Source of the DNA: an uncultured Lachnospiraceae bacterium
Lineage (GTDB): Bacteria > Bacillota > Clostridia > Lachnospirales > Lachnospiraceae
DNA length: 52,366 nt
Direction of reading: 5' to 3'
Assembly (NCBI GenBank): GCA_905209075.1
Contig: CAJLRL010000015.1
Location: 1 to 52,366 of the forward strand
In this document: positions 8,516-16,172 of the stretch, piece by piece
Numbering within the stretch: position 1 is the stretch's first letter
How the letters are laid out: every line of letters begins with the position of its first letter
Translations under genes and position numbers: made by a program
The notes under the pieces: model-generated
What the model was told of the DNA's origin: nothing
The model's input: only the letters and a program-made list of their open reading frames with translations
Database searches by the model: none

Positions 8516-8530
8516 ACGAAAACGATTAAG
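8516..8530. promoter_or_regulatory. LacI-type operator 3 (lacI side)
   Basis: ACGAAAACGATTAAG shares its first nine bases with operator 1 (ACGAAAACG) and overlaps the predicted transcription start of lacI, suggesting autoregulation. Confidence 0.55.
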
Positions 8531-8575
8531 TTAAGCTTTCGGGATAACAAACAGATTAAGTCGGAGATATAGCAT

Positions 8576-9586
8576 ATGGTATCTATTAAGGATATAGCAA
8601 AAGCATGTGGAGTATCAGCAGCAACGGTCAGCAAAGCGCTGCATGATCAGAAGGATGTGGGTAAAGCTACAAAGGAAAGAATAAAAAGAACTGCTGAGGA
8701 GATGGGGTATTTTCCTAACGCAGCAGCCCGGTCGCTTAAGACGAACAGGTCCAACAACATTGGAGTCCTCTATCAGGATGAGGCAGCAATGGGACTTACG
8801 CATGAGTATTTTGCAGGAGTTTTAAATGGACTTAAGACACAGGCCGAAAAGAGAGGATATGATCTTACATTTATAAATACCAATCTGGTTGGTCAGAAGA
8901 TGTCATATCTGGAACATTGCAGATACAGAAACTTTGATGGGGTTGTTATCGTGTGCGCATCGTTTGAGCAGCCGGAGGTTCAGGAGCTTATGAGCAGTAA
9001 GCTTCCGGTAGTGACGATTGATTATGTACATTACAGCTGCACAGCAGTAAGCTCTAACAATGTTAAATGTATGACAGATCTCATGGATTATATTATAGGA
9101 ATGGGGCATAAAAAAATAGCATATATACATGGGCAGGAGTATTCAACTGTTACAAGAGACAGACTTGCAGCATATTACAGAGTCATGGAAGCACATGGAA
9201 TAGAAGTTACTGAGGGTTACATAAAGTCAGCCAGATATTTAGAAACAGAGGAGGTCGCAGAGAGAACAAAAGAGCTCCTTGAAATGAAGGATAGACCGAC
9301 ATGCATATTGTTCCCGGATGATATGGCACTTATAGGTGGACTTAATGTTATAAGAGCAAAAGGTCTTAAGATCCCCAAGGACATATCGATAGCTGGATAT
9401 GACGGAAGCAGGCTTTCACAGATGCTTAGTCCTAAGCTTACAACCATAAAACAGGATACAGATCAAATCGGAAAGGAAGCAGCTGACCGTTTGATTAGTA
9501 TTATAGAGAAACCTAAGACAGCACTCATGGAAAGAGTTGTGATCGAGGGGATTCTGCTGAAGGGGGAATCCGTTGGCAGAGTTTAA
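8576..9586 (+). CDS. LacI-family regulator of the cellobiose locus
   Basis: Sugar-responsive transcription factor. Residues 1-55 form the LacI helix-turn-helix with hinge (MVSIKDIAKACGVSAATVSKALHD..), followed by a periplasmic-binding-protein-like effector domain (..NNIGVLYQDE.., ..FDGVVIVCASF.., ..CILFPDDMALIGGLNVIRAKGLKIPKDISIAGYDG). The length of 336 residues is standard. A GGAG ribosome site precedes the ATG. It is the first gene of a run with the binding protein and permeases and diverges from the GH94 gene; three operator-like sites sit in the shared region. The effector is probably a cello-oligosaccharide or a sugar phosphate derived from it (inference). Confidence 0.93.
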   Translation: MVSIKDIAKACGVSAATVSKALHDQKDVGKATKERIKRTAEEMGYFPNAAARSLKTNRSNNIGVLYQDEAAMGLTHEYFAGVLNGLKTQAEKRGYDLTFINTNLVGQKMSYLEHCRYRNFDGVVIVCASFEQPEVQELMSSKLPVVTIDYVHYSCTAVSSNNVKCMTDLMDYIIGMGHKKIAYIHGQEYSTVTRDRLAAYYRVMEAHGIEVTEGYIKSARYLETEEVAERTKELLEMKDRPTCILFPDDMALIGGLNVIRAKGLKIPKDISIAGYDGSRLSQMLSPKLTTIKQDTDQIGKEAADRLISIIEKPKTALMERVVIEGILLKGESVGRV

Positions 9587-9589
9587 ACA

Positions 9590-9615
9590 GGAAACCGGGG
9601 GGGCTGGTTTTCTTT
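9590..9615 (+). terminator. Weak hairpin between lacI and the binding-protein gene
   Basis: GGAAACC pairs with GGTTTTC around a G-rich loop containing seven consecutive G; only a short T run follows. It may partly terminate transcription or protect the downstream message. No separate promoter is visible before the binding-protein gene. Confidence 0.35.
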
Positions 9616-9664
9616 GAAACATATTAAAGCCGCAAGGCATTTTTTAAAAGGAGGAGGGTTTTCC

Positions 9665-11053
9665 ATGAAAAAGAAAATCGTAAGCACATTGTTATGTGCA
9701 TCAATGGCAGCAACTATGTTAGCCGGATGTGGGGGATCAACATCAGACACATCCAAAAGCGATGGCGGTGATGCAAGTGTATCATCAAATGACGGAAAGG
9801 TATTAAACATCTATTGCTGGAATGAAGAGTTTAAGAGCCGTATCACAGATCATTATCCTGACTATGAGGAAGTTGATTCTACTCATGGAAAGATTGGGGA
9901 TGTTGATGTAGTATGGAATATCACACCGAATGATGACAATGCTTATCAGAACAATCTCGATGCAACACTTGTGAAACAAAATGATGCATCAGCAGATGAT
10001 AAGATTGATCTTTTCCTCATTGAAGCAGATTATGCACTTAAATATGTAGATTCAGATTATACAGTTCCTATAAAGGATCTTGGAATCGCAGACAGTGACA
10101 CATCTAAACAGTATCAGTATACAAAGGATGTCGTTACAGATTCTGATGGAGTATTAAAAGGACTTTCGTGGCAAGGTTGTCCGGGAGTACTTTTCTACAA
10201 CAGAGAGGCTGCAAAAGAGGTTCTTGGAACGGACGATCCTGAAGAGGTTCAGAAGTCAGTATCCGACTGGGATACATTTAATGCTACAGCAGAAAAGATG
10301 AAAGCTGCAGGATATAAGATGACATCTACAGTCAATGATACATACCGTGTATATTCTAACAACGTATCAGAAAAATGGGTAAGCGATGACAATAAGATCC
10401 AGATCGATGACAACATCATGAAATGGGTTGATGATTCTAAAGAGTTGGTAGATGCAGGAGAGACAGGAACAAGCGAACTGTGGTCAGATGACTGGAAGAA
10501 AGGATTCTATCCGGAAGGAAAAGTATTCTGCTACTTCGGACCTGCATGGTTAGTAAACTTCTCAATGGCAGCAGATGAGGCAGGATCTATCGGAAACCAG
10601 GGCGGCTGGGGAGCAGCTCAGGGACCACAGGGATTTTTCTGGGGCGGTACATGGATTTGTGCAGCAAATGGAACAGACAATGCGGATCTTATCAAAGATA
10701 TAATGCTCAAGATGACGACAGATGATGACATCATGAAAGATATCGTAATTAAAGATGATGATTTCGTAAACAACAGTACAGTAATGGATGGAATGGCTGA
10801 CGGAACAATAATGGGTAAAGATGATAAGCCTTACACAAGTACGATACTTGGTGGACAGAACCCACTTCCGATGTACACAGCAGGTGTAAAAACACTCGAC
10901 TTAAGCAACCTTTCATCTTACGATCAGGGATGCAATGAGGAATTCCAGAACGCAATGAAGAATTACTTCGAAGGAAATGCAACTAAAGATGAAGCAATAG
11001 AGCAGTTTAAGAAAGCAGTAGTAGAGAAATATCCTGATCTTTCAGCAGATTAA
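9665..11053 (+). CDS. Sugar ABC transporter substrate-binding lipoprotein
   Basis: Extracellular solute-binding protein (family 1, MalE-like) that captures an oligosaccharide and hands it to the two permeases downstream. The signal peptide ends in a lipobox MLAGC, with Cys22 as the lipid anchor, followed by a Gly/Ser/Asp linker. The mature part shows aromatic sugar-stacking residues (..GQ/GGWGAAQGPQGFFWGGTWICA..) typical of carbohydrate binders. I choose the ATG at 9665, which has AAAGGAGGAG before it; the open frame begins 51 bases earlier but would bury that site. Cellobiose or cellodextrin is the likely ligand, given the neighbouring phosphorylase and regulator; another beta-glucoside is possible. 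Confidence 0.92.
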   Translation: MKKKIVSTLLCASMAATMLAGCGGSTSDTSKSDGGDASVSSNDGKVLNIYCWNEEFKSRITDHYPDYEEVDSTHGKIGDVDVVWNITPNDDNAYQNNLDATLVKQNDASADDKIDLFLIEADYALKYVDSDYTVPIKDLGIADSDTSKQYQYTKDVVTDSDGVLKGLSWQGCPGVLFYNREAAKEVLGTDDPEEVQKSVSDWDTFNATAEKMKAAGYKMTSTVNDTYRVYSNNVSEKWVSDDNKIQIDDNIMKWVDDSKELVDAGETGTSELWSDDWKKGFYPEGKVFCYFGPAWLVNFSMAADEAGSIGNQGGWGAAQGPQGFFWGGTWICAANGTDNADLIKDIMLKMTTDDDIMKDIVIKDDDFVNNSTVMDGMADGTIMGKDDKPYTSTILGGQNPLPMYTAGVKTLDLSNLSSYDQGCNEEFQNAMKNYFEGNATKDEAIEQFKKAVVEKYPDLSAD

Positions 11054-11081
11054 AACAGCAGTAAAAATTAAATGAGCATTA

Positions 11082-11118
11082 AAAGCCCTGTCTGCCTAGT
11101 ACAGGCGGGCAGGGCTTT
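11082..11118 (+). promoter_or_regulatory. Strong hairpin without T tract after the binding-protein gene
   Basis: A 16-bp stem (11082-11097 with 11103-11118, two G-U pairs) has a 5-nt loop but no T run behind it. Such hairpins between binding-protein and permease genes commonly stabilise the upstream message, so that more binding protein than permease is made. Partial termination is the alternative. Confidence 0.65.
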
Positions 11119-11176
11119 ACTTATGTAACGTATAATTCTACCGTAAATTAAAATACCGGTTGGGAGGTAAGGTGTT

Positions 11177-12091
11177 ATGAAAAAGAGTGGAGGTAAGGCG
11201 GTAAGATATAACAAATGGGGATATATCTTTTTAATACCGTTTATCGTTGTATACGTAGTATTTCAGCTGGTACCGTTGGTAAATACCATTTATAACAGCT
11301 TTTTTGAAAATTATATGTCAGGTCTTAAACAGATAGGGCCGACATTCGTTGGATTGGAAAATTACAAAACATTGTTCAGCTCCGGAGATATATGGGTATA
11401 TTTAAAAAACACAATGGTAATGTGGATCATGTGTTTTATACCACAGATAATTCTTTCGTTATTACTCGGTGCATGGTTTTCAGACGTAAGCTTAAAGCTT
11501 AAAGGAACAAGGTTTTTTAAGACAGTTATATATCTGCCGAACCTTATAATGGCTTCAGCATTCTCGCTTTTGTTTTTTACATTATTCTCTGATTCAGGTC
11601 CTATAAATTCACTGCTTATGCAGATAGGTTTCATATCAGAGCCATACAAATTTCTTTCACACGCAGGAAGCGCAAGAGGACTTATTGCTTTAATGAACTG
11701 CCTTATGTGGTTTGGTAACACAACAATTCTTCTCATGGCAGGAATGATGGGTATAGACACATCGCTTTTCGAGGCAGCAGAGGTTGATGGGGCAACATCA
11801 ACACAGGTGTTTTACAAGATTACACTGCCGCTGCTTAGACCGATACTCGTATATGTTGTAATAACATCACTTATCGGAGGACTCCAGTTATTTGATGTGC
11901 CACAGATACTGACAAACGGAACAGGTGATCCTATGAGATCTACCATGACACTTATTATGTACCTGAATAAGCATTTATACAGCAAGAATTACGGAATGGC
12001 GGGAGCACTTTCTGTAGTACTGTTTATCATAACAGGAATTTTAAGTCTTGCAGTATTCAAGCTTTCTGGAAATGACAAGAGAAAGGGGTAG
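11177..12091 (+). CDS. Sugar ABC transporter permease, MalF type
   Basis: Inner-membrane channel subunit for the oligosaccharide importer. Six membrane helices are visible, beginning with WGYIFLIPFIVVYVVFQLVPLV. The EAA loop that contacts the ATPase is present (EAAEVDGATSTQVFYKITLPLLRP). At 304 residues it is of normal size. Ribosome site GGGAGG. It forms a pair with the next gene, six bases downstream. No ATPase gene is in the locus; CUT1 importers of this type often use a shared MsmK/MsiK-type ATPase encoded elsewhere (family knowledge). Confidence 0.93.
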   Translation: MKKSGGKAVRYNKWGYIFLIPFIVVYVVFQLVPLVNTIYNSFFENYMSGLKQIGPTFVGLENYKTLFSSGDIWVYLKNTMVMWIMCFIPQIILSLLLGAWFSDVSLKLKGTRFFKTVIYLPNLIMASAFSLLFFTLFSDSGPINSLLMQIGFISEPYKFLSHAGSARGLIALMNCLMWFGNTTILLMAGMMGIDTSLFEAAEVDGATSTQVFYKITLPLLRPILVYVVITSLIGGLQLFDVPQILTNGTGDPMRSTMTLIMYLNKHLYSKNYGMAGALSVVLFIITGILSLAVFKLSGNDKRKG

Positions 12092-12097
12092 ATTGAT

Positions 12098-12964
12098 ATG
12101 GCAGACAATGCAGTAAATGCAAAAAAGAAAGGCATGGGCATCCATGCAAGACGCACGATCGCATACATAGTACTTATATTGGTTTCATTTTTCTGTCTGT
12201 TCTGGTTTTATGTGATGATAATAAACGCAACCAGATCTAACGGACAGCTGCAGTCAGGATTTACAGCTATTCCAAGTACTCATCTGTGGAAAAACTGGAT
12301 GAATCTTGTCACAGGAACACTTCCGATATGGAAAGGCATGATCAACAGCCTTATAATATCGACATGCAGTGCAGCACTTTGTGTATATTTTTCAACAATG
12401 ACGGCATATGCGATACATGCATATGATTTCAGATTTAAGAAATATATATATCCGTTTATACTTATGGTCATGATGATACCAACACAGGTAACCGCACTTG
12501 GTTTTATAAACCTTGTAACAAAGATGGGACTTATGGATTCATTTATACCACTCATCATTCCTACTATTGCTTCACCTGTAGTGTTTTTCTACATGAAACA
12601 GTATATGGAAAGTTCGCTGCCTCTTTCGCTTATAGAGGCAGCAAGAATTGACGGTTCGGGAGAATTCCGTACATTTAACCATATAGTTCTTCCACTTATG
12701 AAACCGGCAATTGCGGTACAGGCAATATTTACATTTGTAAGCAGCTGGAATAATTACTTCACACCGGCACTTATACTTCATGATAACAATAAAAAGACTC
12801 TTCCGATCCTTCTCGCACAGCTTCGTGCAGCGGACTGGCTGAAGTTTGATATGGGTCAGGTTTATGTGATGATCACATTTTCTATCCTGCCTGTAATAAT
12901 CGTTTACCTTATCCTGTCAAAACATATTGTGGCAGGAGTTGCACTTGGAAGCGTCAAGGGCTAG
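12098..12964 (+). CDS. Sugar ABC transporter permease, MalG type
   Basis: Second channel subunit of the same CUT1 importer. It has six helices and the EAA motif EAARIDGSGEFRTFNHIVLPLMKPA. The N-terminus starts with a short basic cytoplasmic tail (NAKKKGMGIHARRT), then the first helix IAYIVLILVSFFCLFWFYVMI. At 288 residues it is of normal size. It starts six bases after the MalF-type gene and ends the operon; a terminator follows at 13003. Confidence 0.93.
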   Translation: MADNAVNAKKKGMGIHARRTIAYIVLILVSFFCLFWFYVMIINATRSNGQLQSGFTAIPSTHLWKNWMNLVTGTLPIWKGMINSLIISTCSAALCVYFSTMTAYAIHAYDFRFKKYIYPFILMVMMIPTQVTALGFINLVTKMGLMDSFIPLIIPTIASPVVFFYMKQYMESSLPLSLIEAARIDGSGEFRTFNHIVLPLMKPAIAVQAIFTFVSSWNNYFTPALILHDNNKKTLPILLAQLRAADWLKFDMGQVYVMITFSILPVIIVYLILSKHIVAGVALGSVKG

Positions 12965-13002
12965 GATCAGACAAATTCTTTTTTCCTTTCTCACAATATA
13001 GA

Positions 13003-13029
13003 GGGGCTGTCATAGCGGCAGCCCTTTTT
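13003..13029 (+). terminator. Terminator of the sugar ABC operon
   Basis: GGGCTGTC pairs with GGCAGCCC (one G-U pair, interrupted near the loop), followed by five T. Confidence 0.75.
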
Positions 13030-13034
13030 GGTTT

Positions 13035-13198
13035 CCACAACTTGTTACTGTTCACACCTAACAGCGTGACCAGCAACGATTACAGCCCATTTAAAATGCC
13101 TCTACGAGGCAGGGCTGTAATCACTCAATAATTAACACTATGGCGCATAGCTTGACAGCATGGTGTCAAGCTTGCGTCTGAACAGTTCCCACAACTTG
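13035..13198. repeat. Structured intergenic repeat, family B, copy 1
   Basis: Nested symmetry fills this gap. The outermost part is a 10-bp direct repeat CCACAACTTG (13035-13044 and 13189-13198). Inside lie inverted ends GTTACTGTTCA (13044-13054) and TGAACAGTTCC (13179-13189, an imperfect complement). Then comes a stem GATTACAGCCC/GGGCTGTAATC (13078-13088/13112-13122) enclosing a second hairpin TGCCTC-TAC-GAGGCA (13097-13111). A third hairpin, AGCTTGACA/TGTCAAGCT, lies at 13149-13172. The part from CTGTAATCAC (13115) to TGAACAGT recurs at 52102-52173. It looks like a small non-autonomous mobile element or a conserved structured RNA; the direct repeat could be a target-site duplication. Confidence 0.7.
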
Positions 13199-13220
13199 AC
13201 AACTACGATATACTATATGT

Positions 13221-14075
13221 ATGAATGATAAAAAACAAGGAATATTATACATTATAATGGCAGGTTTGTTTTTCGCCCTTATGACATTTTTTGTAAGGAT
13301 GGCGGGAAATCTGCCGACAATGCAGAAGGCTTTCTTCAGAAATGCAGTTGCAGCAGTTGCAGCGCTATTTTTGCTTGCAAGGAGTGAGGAAGGCTTTAAA
13401 ATAAAAAAATCCAGCTGGAGAGATCTTTTTTTAAGAAGTTTCTTTGGAACAATGGGGCTTATATGTAATTTCTACGCAGTTGACAGGCTGGCGATCGCAG
13501 ATGCAAATATATTAAACAAGCTGTCACCATTTTTTGCCATAATCATGTCATATTTTATTTTGAAGGAGAAAGCAAACAAGACGGAGTGGCTTTGTGTAGT
13601 TGTGGCATTTATAGGTGCATTGTTCGTTGTAAAACCATCTATGGATATGCAGTTTGTAAATGCTATGATAGGCATGCTCGGTGGTTTCGGAGCCGGTGTG
13701 GCATACACGTTTGTAAGAAAGCTGGGAAAAGCAGGAGAGAGAGGCCCGGTAATTGTAATGTGCTTTTCGGTATTTTCGTGTATAGTCACGACACCATTTC
13801 TTATAATAGGTGCAAAACCAATGTCATTATATCAGATAGTTATGCTTCTGCTTGCCGGTGCGGCTGCAACAGGGGGACAGTTGTCCATAACAAAGGCGTA
13901 TACTAAAGCACCTGCAAAGGAAATATCTGTATTCGATTATTCACAGGTAGTCTTTGCAGCGGCTCTTGGACTGGTATTTTTAGGACAGATTCCGGATCTT
14001 ATGAGTATTATAGGATATGTGATCATAATAGGAAGTGCTGTTTTTAAATGGAATTACAATTTGCAGCACGAATAA
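13221..14075 (+). CDS. EamA-family (DMT) transporter
   Basis: Ten-helix drug/metabolite transporter of the EamA type, made of two repeated five-helix halves (first half from YIIMAGLFFALMTFFVRMAGNLPTMQK, second from GMLGGFGAGVAYTFVRKLGK). The PTMQKAFFRN segment is typical. The substrate is unknown. No Shine-Dalgarno sequence precedes the ATG, and repeat copy 1 ends only 23 bases upstream; TTGACA at 13196-13201 overlaps the repeat end, but a proper -10 at the right distance is not evident. The N-terminus looks natural, so the start is probably right but weakly or unusually initiated. Confidence 0.88.
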   Translation: MNDKKQGILYIIMAGLFFALMTFFVRMAGNLPTMQKAFFRNAVAAVAALFLLARSEEGFKIKKSSWRDLFLRSFFGTMGLICNFYAVDRLAIADANILNKLSPFFAIIMSYFILKEKANKTEWLCVVVAFIGALFVVKPSMDMQFVNAMIGMLGGFGAGVAYTFVRKLGKAGERGPVIVMCFSVFSCIVTTPFLIIGAKPMSLYQIVMLLLAGAAATGGQLSITKAYTKAPAKEISVFDYSQVVFAAALGLVFLGQIPDLMSIIGYVIIIGSAVFKWNYNLQHE

Positions 14076-14097
14076 AAATTATAGTGGAGAAAAAATC

Positions 14098-14619
14098 ATG
14101 AATTACGCAGGAATTAAATATTGTGATATAGCAAATGGGCTTGGATGCCGCACAGTACTATTTGTGTCGGGCTGCAGGAATGGCTGCAAAGGCTGTTTTC
14201 AGCCGGAAACATGGTCATTTACTTATGGAAAACCTTTCGATGAGGCGGTTGAAAATGAGATTCTTGAATCGTTGAAACCTGATTATATAAGGGGACTTAC
14301 CCTTTTGGGCGGTGATCCTATGGAGGAGGAAAACCAAAAGGCACTTCTGCCATTTATGAGAAAGGTAAAAAAGAATTTTACGGATAAGGATGTGTGGGCA
14401 TACACCGGATATATATATGAGAAGGATCTTCTCAAAGGACAGAGAAAATATACAGAATATACGGATGAGCTGTTGTCTGCAATAGATGTGCTGGTGGATG
14501 GACCATTTATAGAGGAACAAAAAGATATTACGCTTAAGTTTAAAGGTTCTGCAAATCAAAGAGTTATTGATTTGAGAAAAACCATTGCAAATAACGAAAT
14601 CATCATTTATGATATTTAA
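14098..14619 (+). CDS. nrdG: Anaerobic ribonucleotide reductase-activating protein
   Basis: Radical-SAM activase that generates the glycyl radical in NrdD (890-3096 region) using S-adenosylmethionine and a [4Fe-4S] cluster bound by Cys26, Cys30 and Cys33 (SGCRNGCKGC). LLGGDPMEEEN is the SAM-binding GGE-like motif of this family. The length of 173 residues is normal. The ATG at 14098 has GTGGAG ahead of it; earlier in-frame starts overlap the transporter gene. It lies 22 bases after eamA and about 11 kb from nrdD, an uncommon separation because nrdD and nrdG are usually adjacent. Confidence 0.95.
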   Translation: MNYAGIKYCDIANGLGCRTVLFVSGCRNGCKGCFQPETWSFTYGKPFDEAVENEILESLKPDYIRGLTLLGGDPMEEENQKALLPFMRKVKKNFTDKDVWAYTGYIYEKDLLKGQRKYTEYTDELLSAIDVLVDGPFIEEQKDITLKFKGSANQRVIDLRKTIANNEIIIYDI

Positions 14620-14701
14620 AGCTTATAGCTATATGTACGCTCAGAATGTTTCGTTTGAAGAAGATTCCAAGAGTACATCTATTATAAATGGAGGATTATA
14701 A

Positions 14702-15034
14702 ATGAAAAAGAAGGTTAGTCATATACTTGGAGTATTATGTTATGCACTCGGTATATTTTTTGCATTATATGTAGGCGGCTGGCTTATGCTGATAAAGCCG
14801 ATCCACATGCTTATGGATGCTTTTTCAAATGATTCACTTACATTGACGTTACTGCTTAAAAGCATTATTAAAATAGCGTTTTCAACAACGTTTGCCGGTC
14901 TTGTGTGGTGTATAGGATATATCGGATACAATCATTTTAAGGGGACAGAAGACCCTGACTGGGCGGCAATAGAAGAGCGCTGGAGAGCAAAACACATATC
15001 AAACGAAGATAAAATGAGGGAGAAAGAGGTATGA
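14702..15034 (+). CDS. Small membrane protein, 110 aa
   Basis: Family not recognised. Two long hydrophobic segments (about residues 6-32 and 52-75) are followed by a charged cytoplasmic tail (..GTEDPDWAAIEERWRAKH..KMREKEV). The ribosome site GGAGG is good. The last four bases overlap the start of the FliB-like gene (ATGA), so the two are translationally coupled and probably work together. Confidence 0.8.
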   Translation: MKKKVSHILGVLCYALGIFFALYVGGWLMLIKPIHMLMDAFSNDSLTLTLLLKSIIKIAFSTTFAGLVWCIGYIGYNHFKGTEDPDWAAIEERWRAKHISNEDKMREKEV

Positions 15035-16080
15035 TAGTCAGAGTACCTGATTACTTTAAAGAATTTTCATGTATAGCAGGAGCCTGCAAGGACAGCTGCT
15101 GTCTTGGCTGGGAGATAGATATAGATGAGGATTCATACGAATACTATAAGAGCCTTCCGGGAGAAATTGGAGACAGGCTGCGCCGTGATATGTATAAAAC
15201 AGAGGATGGCGGACATGGAATAAAGATTGATAAAAGAGGCCGATGCATGATGCTAAATGAAGATAATCTGTGCGACCTGTATATTGCGGCGGGGGAGGAA
15301 TCGCTGTGTGAGGTCTGCACTGATTTTCCGCGGTTTGGAATAGAGTACAGAAACGTGGAACAGAAATGCTTAAGCCTTGCATGTGAGGAAGTTGCGAGAA
15401 TATTATTTAGTAAAACCGAACCGGTAAAGTTCGTTGAGCATGATCTGTTTGGCGAGAATTATGATGATCAGGGAGTAAGCGAAGAGGAGGCTTTGTTTTT
15501 TGAAGAAGCACAGACAAGGCTTATAGCTATTTTGCAGGATCGTACTAAGCCGGTTGCACAAAGAGTTTCACAATACATAGAGGCAGCAAATGAATATCAG
15601 AAAAAATTAAATAAATCCGATATCACAAAGGATGTACAATGGCTTAAATTTGATGATATATCATTTGATAATTTCATTATAAGATTTGACACGGTAAATG
15701 AGATGGAGCTGCTGCGTCAGGTATGGCAGGATTACAAAAATGATATGAAGGATATCTTAAATGAGAATGACTATGAGATTCGTCTCAAAGAGTATATGGA
15801 AAGCGCTGATTACAGGGAAAATGATATAGAGCAGCTTCTTGTATATTTTACATTCAGATATATAATGAATTCGATATATGATTCAAATATAATTGTAAAT
15901 GCATATCTTTGTGTTATGTTTACACTTATAGTGCGTGATATGAATGCAGTCAGATTTTATAAAAACGGCGGACATTTTACTATAGAAGACCAGATGGATG
16001 TTGCGAGGATCTTTTCTAAGGAAGTGGAACATTCAGAAGGGAATGTTGAGCTTGCAAAAGAAGAGATAATCTGGGGATAA
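15031..16080 (+). CDS. FliB-like (flagellin lysine-N-methylase family) protein
   Basis: The N-terminus has the cysteine-rich signature of the FliB/YkgJ-like group (FSCIAGACKDSCCLGWEIDID: Cys14, Cys19, Cys23, Cys24), and more cysteines follow (..GRCMML..NLCDLY..LCEVCTDFPR..KCLSLACEE). In Salmonella FliB methylates flagellin lysines, and its homologues probably bind an Fe-S cluster through these cysteines. No flagellar genes are seen here, so the substrate may be another protein. It overlaps the preceding small membrane protein by four bases, and a long hairpin terminator follows. Confidence 0.8.
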   Translation: MIVRVPDYFKEFSCIAGACKDSCCLGWEIDIDEDSYEYYKSLPGEIGDRLRRDMYKTEDGGHGIKIDKRGRCMMLNEDNLCDLYIAAGEESLCEVCTDFPRFGIEYRNVEQKCLSLACEEVARILFSKTEPVKFVEHDLFGENYDDQGVSEEEALFFEEAQTRLIAILQDRTKPVAQRVSQYIEAANEYQKKLNKSDITKDVQWLKFDDISFDNFIIRFDTVNEMELLRQVWQDYKNDMKDILNENDYEIRLKEYMESADYRENDIEQLLVYFTFRYIMNSIYDSNIIVNAYLCVMFTLIVRDMNAVRFYKNGGHFTIEDQMDVARIFSKEVEHSEGNVELAKEEIIWG

Positions 16081-16123
16081 AAGCCGCAGAAGATCAGAAA
16101 ATAATAAAAAATAATAAAATAAG

Positions 16124-16172
16124 AGCCCCGGGCTTTACACAGTAGTTTCTGTGGAAAGCCTGGGGCTTGTTT
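16124..16172. terminator. Long bidirectional terminator
   Basis: A stem of about 19 bp (AGCCCC.GGCTTT.CACAG, 16124-16142, with 16149-16167, two interior mismatches) has a TAGTTT loop and T-rich sequence on the right. A-rich sequence on the left makes it usable for the convergent minus-strand gene as well. Confidence 0.8.

Noticed and set aside
8275..8634. 119-codon minus-strand ORF in the divergent control region
   Set aside because: Very AT-rich chance frame covering the lacI promoter and start; no family resemblance.
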